From positions 31,311 to 43,133 of the forward strand of contig JAHBMJ010000560.1 of assembly GCA_018398765.1 (NCBI GenBank): a DNA stretch of 11,823 bases, written 5' to 3'. The notes under the pieces are model-generated. The model saw only the letters and a list, made by a program, of their open reading frames with translations, had not been told where the DNA came from and ran no database searches. The position numbers were made by a program, and so were the translations under genes. Shown piece after piece: positions 7,117-11,823 of the stretch (position 1 is its first letter; each line of letters opens with the position of its first letter). This DNA comes from Chromera velia (lineage: Eukaryota; Sar; Chromeraceae).

Positions 7117-8885
7117 TTGGGTCTTTTCTGGGAAGAAAGGCTGGCAAACAGTAAAGTGGGTGCAGTGGTAGATGGGGGAAAGGCATCCAAGAAGAGAAGA
7201 CAGTCTGGGAGAAAGCAGAGCACCCATCAGGCTTGGTGGGACCCTCAATGCCGCCTGATTCATTTGAAGGTGAAGGAGGCAAAGGAAAAGGCAAGACATG
7301 TTCTAAACCCTTCTCACCCTCTGCAAAAAAAATATATCAAACTGAGAAGGGAAAGAGCTCGACTGTTTGCAGTAAAAAGGAGTAAGCTCGAGCAACAGAC
7401 AGCAGAGAGGCTAGCTAGAGAAGCAGCAGTTGACCCCTCGAAAGTTTGGCAATGGAACAGGAAAATCAAAACACAGAGGGGAGGGGATAATAAACCTGCT
7501 GCATCTTCTTTCACTCAGTTCTGGGCAGGGGTCTTCGACGGTCCTGGTCTTCCGCCTGCACCTGTTGGTCTGGCCTCCCCCCCTCCTTCTCAGCCCGCCT
7601 TCTCTATACATATGATCAAGGAAACACTGAAAGGAATTGACCCAAAGAAGGCGCTGGGTTTAGATGGGGTTGGCCCCTGTCACCTCTCGTTATGTTTTGG
7701 TTTTTCTCCTCTCTTCCGCTTGCTGCTCTTTGTCTTTTTCAATTTGTTTCACCTTTTTTCTTTTTGGCCTGAACGCTGGAATGTATTGCGCATTGCTCCC
7801 ATCCCCAAGGGCCCACCGAGTCTCGACTGTAACGAATGGCGCCCGATCCACATTGTGGGGCTTCTGAGTAAGATTTTTGCTTTATTGATGGACTTAAAGA
7901 TTAGGAAAGAGGTGAAAATTGATGAAAGGCAGCTCGGTTTCAGACAGGGGGTAGGGATAAGGGAGGCCTTCGCTGCTCTGTCTTCGTTAATTCTTAGTTC
8001 CCAAAAGAAGAAGAGCCCTCTGATTGCCACGTTTGTTGATTTCAGCAAGGCGTTTGATACAGTTCCTCGGGTTAAAATGTTAGAGAGGCTCAGGGAGGAA
8101 GGAGTAAGCCAAGCCGATGTTTGGATAATTCATTCGATGTATAGTCAGGTGAAGGCTCAGGTGGATGGGGCAACAGAATGCTTTCCAGAAGGCGGAGGAG
8201 TAAAACAAGGCGATCCTCTCTCTCCTCTCCTCTTTTTTCTTTTCATCAATAATCTGCATAAGTCTGTCAGCTCCGATAATGAAAATAGGAATCAAAGCTC
8301 GGCTGGGGGTAGTGATAGAGAGACTCCTGTCAGACTGTCTGACATTTTAATCAAAAGCATCGGATACGCTGACGACCTTGTTCTGTTTGTTCACAGTGCT
8401 TCTGACTTGCAGAAACACCTGTCTCGCCTTGAGGACTATTGTAAAGAGCACGGCCTGAAGGTGAATTTAAAAAAGACAAAAGTTATGCGTCTCTCCTCCC
8501 CCCACCCCGACCTAGTGCCTCGGACCCCTTTTCTTTATGAAAGCAGATCAGTAAAAGCGGTGAGCAAATATAAGTATTTGGACAATTGGGTTTTTGAGGG
8601 CGGGAACCTTAGCAAGACAGTCGAAGCCCGCATTGAGGCGGCAGAGAAGGCTTTAGGGGCGGTGTTTGGTACTTTCTCTTCTCTGGGCTTTGTTTCTCCC
8701 TTTTCTAAAATTACTTTGTTCAAGGCCCTCTGGCTGCCAGTCGCGCTGTATGGACTGGAAACAATCCCGCTGAGAAAGATAGATGTTGCCTGCCTCGATG
8801 CATTACAGTTACGTTTTGTTCGATGTTGTTTTGGTCTCTCCCATCACTCCTTTGTTTCCTCTTCCCTTCTCTCTCTCTCTCTCTC
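7117..8885 (+). pseudogene. LINE reverse transcriptase domain (catalytic motifs present)
   Basis: An open stretch follows the TAG at 7114-7116 in the same frame. A basic, helical N-terminal region (HQAWWDPQCRLIHLKVKEAK) is typical of the endonuclease-RT linker. RT motifs in order are KALGLDGVGP, PERWNVLRIAPIPK, NEWRPIHIVGLLSKIF, RQLGFRQG, motif A FVDFSKAFDTVPR (from 8032), motif B GGGVKQGDPLSPLLF, motif C GYADDLVLF (YADD at 8365-8376), motif D HGLKVNLKKTKVM and a motif E-like KYKYLDNW, where a Gly is usual instead of Asp. RT function would convert element RNA to cDNA at the nick. The frame is lost in a CT repeat at 8868-8885, after which this frame soon stops (TGA at 8914-8916). Confidence 0.93.
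8868..8885 (+). repeat. (TC)9 microsatellite at the RT/C-terminal frameshift
   Basis: Nine perfect TC units. The RT frame upstream and the zinc-knuckle frame downstream differ by a shift equal to one extra dinucleotide. Confidence 0.9.
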
Positions 8886-9740
8886 AAGCCATTCAGTTCT
8901 CTACTTGGTAAGTTGAGTGGGAGCTTCATCCAATGCATCAAATTGATCGACCGTGCTCTACCCCGGGCAGTGTGGAATGAGTGCTTGGCTGGCTCATGTG
9001 AACCCTTCGTTAAGACAGTAAAATGGCTGGCCGTTCCATTAGATTGCTCCCTTTTATGGCCTCCATTGCCAAGCACGGTGGGGGACAAGTTTAAAGGGAA
9101 GGGCAAGGGCAGAAGGAAAAGGGCGGCAAAAAAGATCGTAGAGGGTGCCTGGCTGTCCGACTGGTTGAAAGAAGAAACTAGAAACGTTAGAGACAGAGAC
9201 GGAATTTTTCCTCACCTTGCAAATCTCTCCCTTTTCCAATCAGAGAATCCGTCCAGACAGCGTTTGGCCATGCACCTTCTGAGTGAAAGGAAATGGCGTC
9301 CGAGAAGTGAAATGATAGAGTGCAGTGTTAAACCTCTGCCAAAGAGTCTGTTGCAGTCTTCCGCAGGCTTCTGTACGCTTTTCAGGGCTCTCACAGGGGG
9401 GGATATAGATAGAACCCAACCGGAACGGCTGTGCAATAAATGTTTGTCCCCCTCGCGTGTGATCAAAGATGAGGTTCATGTTCTGACGGAATGTAAGGAC
9501 ACAGAAAGGGAACGGAACAGGCTGAAAGAACTGTACAAAATTATGAAGCAGAAAGCACCCATTGACATAAGAATACAGATCGCACAACGCGTTGCAGGTG
9601 TAACCGGGAGGGACACTTCTGATAATAAGAAAAAAATGAAGGATATGGTGTTGCTGTTGTACACAATTCTGCCTAGAAGCGGTTCCAAAGCTATAGCCGA
9701 CTGTTTCAAGAAGGTCCATTCTGTCGATAAGGCAAGTTGA
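8886..9740 (+). pseudogene. LINE C-terminal region with CCHC zinc knuckle
   Basis: Continuation of the polyprotein in the next frame after the CT microsatellite. It opens with KPFSSLLGKLSGSFIQCIKLIDRALPRAVW, is unbroken to TGA at 9738-9740, and has a basic patch (KGKGKGRRKRAAKK). Cysteines at 9432 and 9441, His at 9477 and Cys at 9492 form CX2C-X11-H-X4-C, the knuckle common at the C-terminus of LINE RT proteins and thought to bind template RNA. Gain of one CT unit, or loss of two, would account for the shift from the RT frame. No further stops are seen. Confidence 0.85.
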
Positions 9741-9882
9741 GGCGAATCGATCCGATTGGCATGCAGGCTTCCTCATCCCCCCCCCCCATGAATGTGTACT
9801 CTGGGTTGTCCTCAAAGCCTTGTTAGTGGCTTGGGATTTGGCATCGCTAAATCTAGGATTTAACTCTCAATCATCATTAATA
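9741..9882 (+). other. LINE 3' tail with terminal hairpin
   Basis: 142 nt between the stop codon and the right direct repeat. It has a C11 run near 9779, then TAAATC-TAG-GATTTA, a 6-bp hairpin at 9848-9862, 20 nt before the element end. The terminus is CTCTCAATCATCATTAATA rather than poly(A). A 3' hairpin close to the end is a feature used by some LINE RTs to recognise their own RNA; that role here is inference. Confidence 0.6.
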
Positions 9883-9997
9883 AATTAAAAATGTTATTAA
9901 AATTCTATCATATCCCCAGGTTGACTGCCATCCTTGTCTGACATCGGACAGTCATCCTCAGGGTTCTTGCCTGACAGCAACCTCTAAGCACGTCCCC
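9883..9997 (+). repeat. Right 115-bp direct repeat flanking the LINE
   Basis: Same orientation as 5021-5135 with a single mismatch. The sequence after it (AACCAGGTCTTG) is presumably the original host sequence that once followed the left copy. Confidence 0.93.
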
Positions 9998-10504
9998 AAC
10001 CAGGTCTTGTCTCTCTCTCTATCTCTAGCTGTTGGTCTGCTTCTGCCTGTATCTGCCTGGCCCCAGCCAGAAAAAAATCTATTCTTAAAAGCTGGGCCAA
10101 AATATCCAAACTTAAAAAATTTCAAAAATGCAGTCGATAGTGTTAGGCGGGTCGTACCTTGTATAAAACTAGGTTAAATTCCCCAGAAATTTATTAAAAT
10201 TCTCTTGTAAAATAATTACTGAAATATAATAAAATTTATTTTATTGATTGATATTTAAATGTATAAAATTTTAGTGGAATTTACTGTAAAATCTGAATTT
10301 ACTGTAAAAGAATACAAGACCATCCTGGAAGGAATGGAAGCAGGAAGAAAGAGGAGAAGGAGAAATCACTGAGAGAAGAATGGAGAGAGGGCGTGCACAA
10401 AGCCAAAGTGTCCTTTCGTCTTGTGTCATTGGATTGATTTTTGGAGTAGTCCCTTCTGAGCAGCCCATAGACCAAAGCATGCAAAGCGCAGACATATTGT
10501 TGTT
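9998..10504. other. AT-rich flank of the LINE insertion, no gene
   Basis: A CT repeat at about 10007-10027, then AT-rich DNA. The segment AGAAAAAAATCTATTCTTAAAAGC (near 10069) weakly resembles the A-rich units left of the insertion (4900-4925), and TTATTAAAATTCT recurs near 10190. A purine-rich patch spans about 10320-10400. Minus-strand open frames at 10271-10652 have no recognisable domain. Confidence 0.45.
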
Positions 10505-10640
10505 TATTAGCGCCGACATTAGCGGCCTGGGAAACTAGGCGGGCCACGGGGTATGGTCTGAGCCTCAGCGATGAGGTACACCCCCCTGCCGTTTGCGGGG
10601 GCGACCTCTCTAAGACAAAACGGCGACAGTGCTCTAGGGT
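10505..10640 (+). ncRNA. Candidate structured RNA (several hairpins, two GNRA tetraloops)
   Basis: A GC-rich block in AT-rich surroundings. On the plus strand GCCUGG-GAAA-CUAGGC folds as a 6-bp hairpin with a GAAA loop (10525-10540). CCUCA-GCGA-UGAGG folds as a 5-bp hairpin with a GCGA loop (10563-10576), enclosed by GGGGUA (10548-10553) pairing with UA-CA-CCCC (10577-10584). GCCGUUU (10588-10594) pairs perfectly with AAACGGC (10618-10624). A competing CCCCC/GGGGG hairpin exists at about 10582-10600. No known family (tRNA, 5S, SRP, RNase P, group I core) was recognised, and expression is unknown. Confidence 0.35.
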
Positions 10641-11281
10641 ACCACTAATCACTAATCACTATCTAGATTATAATAAATTCCTCAACTTTTAGAATCCTGC
10701 ATGCGTATCTATGTGTATCACAATTTAGAAGGAGTTAACGGTGCAAGCCGTCCCCCGTCAGTGGACCTCGGGACAAACCTGGAACATAAATCCTAATCCT
10801 AAATTATCCTAAATCAAAAAATCCTACAAGTACCTATAAACTCAAATTGGCTATGATTGGCGAGACTAGCTTTCTGAATATAAGATAATGTAGCATCATC
10901 ATAATTATTATACTAGTTATCATACCTTAGATGATCGTATGGAACATCAATGCTAATCAATGCTATGCTATGACAGCTATGCTATGCTATGCCTAGCATC
11001 ATACGCCCCGATAAAAAATTGTTATGAACATATATATAGTATGATATACTAATTATGCTAAGAATTCGACGTCTAACGTTTGCCCAGTGACAAGTCATTG
11101 AAGTCAACACAAACATCTAGCTAGCCTGACTACAGGTTAAATTGACAAACTGATTCAAAAAATGCATGTGTGCATCTAGGTGTGCATTCGAATCTAGCCC
11201 GCCGCCCCGCGCATGCAAATAGTGACTAATTGCTAAGACTAGTCTTTTCTAATTCTTCCTTTTGTATACTGATTTCAAGAT
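10641..11281. other. AT-rich intergenic spacer, no gene
   Basis: AT-rich DNA with short repeats only: CACTAATCACTAATCACTA near 10643, TCCTAA words near 10790-10816, and GCTATG units at about 10960-10993. It should include the 3' untranslated region and terminator of the minus-strand exon ending at 11282, but no signal can be placed with confidence. Confidence 0.45.
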
Positions 11282-11380
11282 CTATCCGAACAGTTTGACC
11301 CACAGAATCCAGAGAATCACCAGAAGCAATACTCCAGAGACGACGTAGAGAATCACCTTGTTCTGGAGCATGCGCGACGT
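11282..11380 (-). CDS. Terminal exon of a tail-anchored membrane protein, probably a SNARE (partial)
   Basis: On the minus strand an acceptor (TCTTTCTGCCTTCAG|ACG) opens a 99-nt exon in phase 0 that encodes 32 residues and ends with TAG at 11284-11282. It begins TSRMLQNK, a short basic/polar stub. A continuous hydrophobic segment of about 20 residues follows (starting VILYVVSG), with only a few residues (VKLFG) after it. A single C-terminal membrane anchor preceded by a basic stub is the layout of SNAREs such as the Vti1, Sec20 or syntaxin-like types, which mediate vesicle fusion. The diagnostic SNARE helix would lie in upstream exons outside the window, so another tail-anchored protein remains possible. 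Confidence 0.55.
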   Translation of the reverse strand, partial: TSRMLQNKVILYVVSGVLLLVILWILWVKLFG

Positions 11381-11757
11381 CTGAAGGCAGAAAGACAGGC
11401 AGGCAGGCAGGTAGGAAGGATTGCGGGCAGGAAAGGGTTGATGCCGGAAGCTGAGCAAGGAACTTGATGGAAGAAGAAAGGAAAATCGCGAAATGAAGGG
11501 AACAATGCCCAGAATCCTTCTTGCTCACCCCACGCACGCACTCGCACACAGACACACGCACACACACACACACACTCACCTGTACATCCACACGGAGAGA
11601 GGGGGGGAGGAGGGTTTGAGTGAGAGGAGAAAGACGGCAAGAGCGAGAGTGAAAACATGTCAGAGCACAAAGACCGACGGACCGTCCGACCAACCAAAAG
11701 AAAAAAAAAACGCAGACAAACAGACTATGAACGTCGACCGACAGAGATAGACAATCG

Positions 11758-11805
<48 letters not shown>

Positions 11806-11823
11806 CACCCAAAGGAAAAAAAA
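11381..11823 (-). other. Intron upstream of the tail-anchor exon, simple repeats
   Basis: No SNARE-like or other coding exon is visible. The stretch holds a GGCA/GACA run near 11390-11412 (its complement forms the polypyrimidine side of the acceptor), CA repeats at about 11548-11577 and a CA-then-GA array at about 11758-11805. Open frames here are artefacts of the dinucleotide repeats. Confidence 0.6.
11758..11805. repeat. Compound (CA)n(GA)n microsatellite
   Basis: About 15 CA units followed directly by about 9 GA units, inside the presumed intron at the right edge. Confidence 0.95.

Larger units (their letters stand above)
5136..9882 (+). mobile_element. Degenerate non-LTR retrotransposon (LINE) with AP endonuclease, RT and zinc knuckle
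   Basis: A 4,747-bp element bounded exactly by the 115-bp direct repeats. In order it contains a Ser-rich low-complexity open region, an APE-type endonuclease (TETK, GDMNGKLG, IDHFFV), a LINE-type reverse transcriptase (FVDFSKAFDTVPR, KQGDPLSP, YADD), a C-terminal CX2C-X11-H-X4-C knuckle, and a short 3' tail with a hairpin and no poly(A). This order is that of the Jockey/I/L1-like APE LINEs. Such elements copy their RNA into nicked target DNA. The copy is not autonomous: stops at 5892, 6520 and 7114 and frame changes near 6300 and 8875 break the polyprotein. Its 5' end opens directly in coding-like sequence, so it may be 5'-truncated. The clade cannot be fixed without a tree. Confidence 0.9.

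Noticed and set aside
10541-10600. HDV-like ribozyme or tRNA in the GC-rich block
   Set aside because: Some words recall HDV ribozymes, but the nested double pseudoknot could not be laid out, and no tRNA cloverleaf or anticodon arm fits.
10299-10652. 117-codon minus-strand open frame
   Set aside because: No domain or family resemblance, no long hydrophobic or repeated pattern. It overlaps a GC-rich block that folds well as RNA, so the openness is likely chance.
10770-10820. Interstitial telomere-like repeat (CCTAA words)
   Set aside because: The TCCTAA words are irregular and few, with no tandem CCCTAAA array.
11226-11783. Long minus-strand frames rich in Cys-Val and Val-Arg dipeptides
   Set aside because: They translate CA/GA microsatellites and cross the tail-anchor exon in the wrong frame. 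The 32-residue hydrophobic frame with a good acceptor explains the region better.
1-11823. CRISPR array, prokaryotic operon or phage system
   Set aside because: There is no regularly spaced direct-repeat/spacer pattern, no operon-like packing of genes, and the genes present contain spliceosomal introns.

Overview
This window looks like nuclear DNA of a microbial eukaryote. It carries GT-AG introns, dense microsatellites (CA, GA, CT, CTAT, TCAA), AT-rich spacers and a decayed non-LTR retrotransposon. The mix of intron-rich genes, simple repeats inside introns and an APE-type LINE would suit an alga or protist; a chromerid-like alveolate is my guess, but nothing seen fixes the taxon.

Layout. 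At 643-2364 (minus strand) there is a well-supported three-exon gene for a DUF866/UPF0587 (CZIB, human C1orf123-like) protein. The spliced product is 164 residues, close to the 160 of the human protein. Its second intron (about 1 kb) is packed with microsatellites. Unusually, the four cysteines of the two zinc-binding CXXC motifs are missing. From 2365 to 5020 there is no convincing gene. This stretch holds a GC-rich block, one unrecognised open stretch, three diverged copies of a local repeat that keeps remnants of a minus-strand reading frame, and AT-rich sequence with a short tandem duplication.

At 5136-9882 (plus strand) lies a LINE with AP-type endonuclease, reverse transcriptase (FVDF, YADD) and a C-terminal CCHC zinc knuckle. 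It is broken by three in-frame stops (5892, 6520, 7114) and two frameshifts, both inside dinucleotide repeats (GA near 6272-6311, CT at 8868-8885). It is flanked by two 115-bp direct repeats that differ at one base (5021-5135 and 9883-9997). They are best read as a very long target-site duplication, or else as terminal repeats of an unusual element.

From 9998 to 11281 the sequence is AT-rich spacer, except for a compact GC-rich block at about 10505-10640 that can fold into several consecutive hairpins, two of them with GNRA tetraloops. At 11282-11380 (minus strand) is the last coding exon of a tail-anchored membrane protein, probably a SNARE; its upstream exons lie beyond the right edge. The window ends in intronic CA/GA microsatellites.

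The two host genes are unrelated housekeeping-type genes. The material between them is mostly repeat-derived, and the genes do not form a functional unit.
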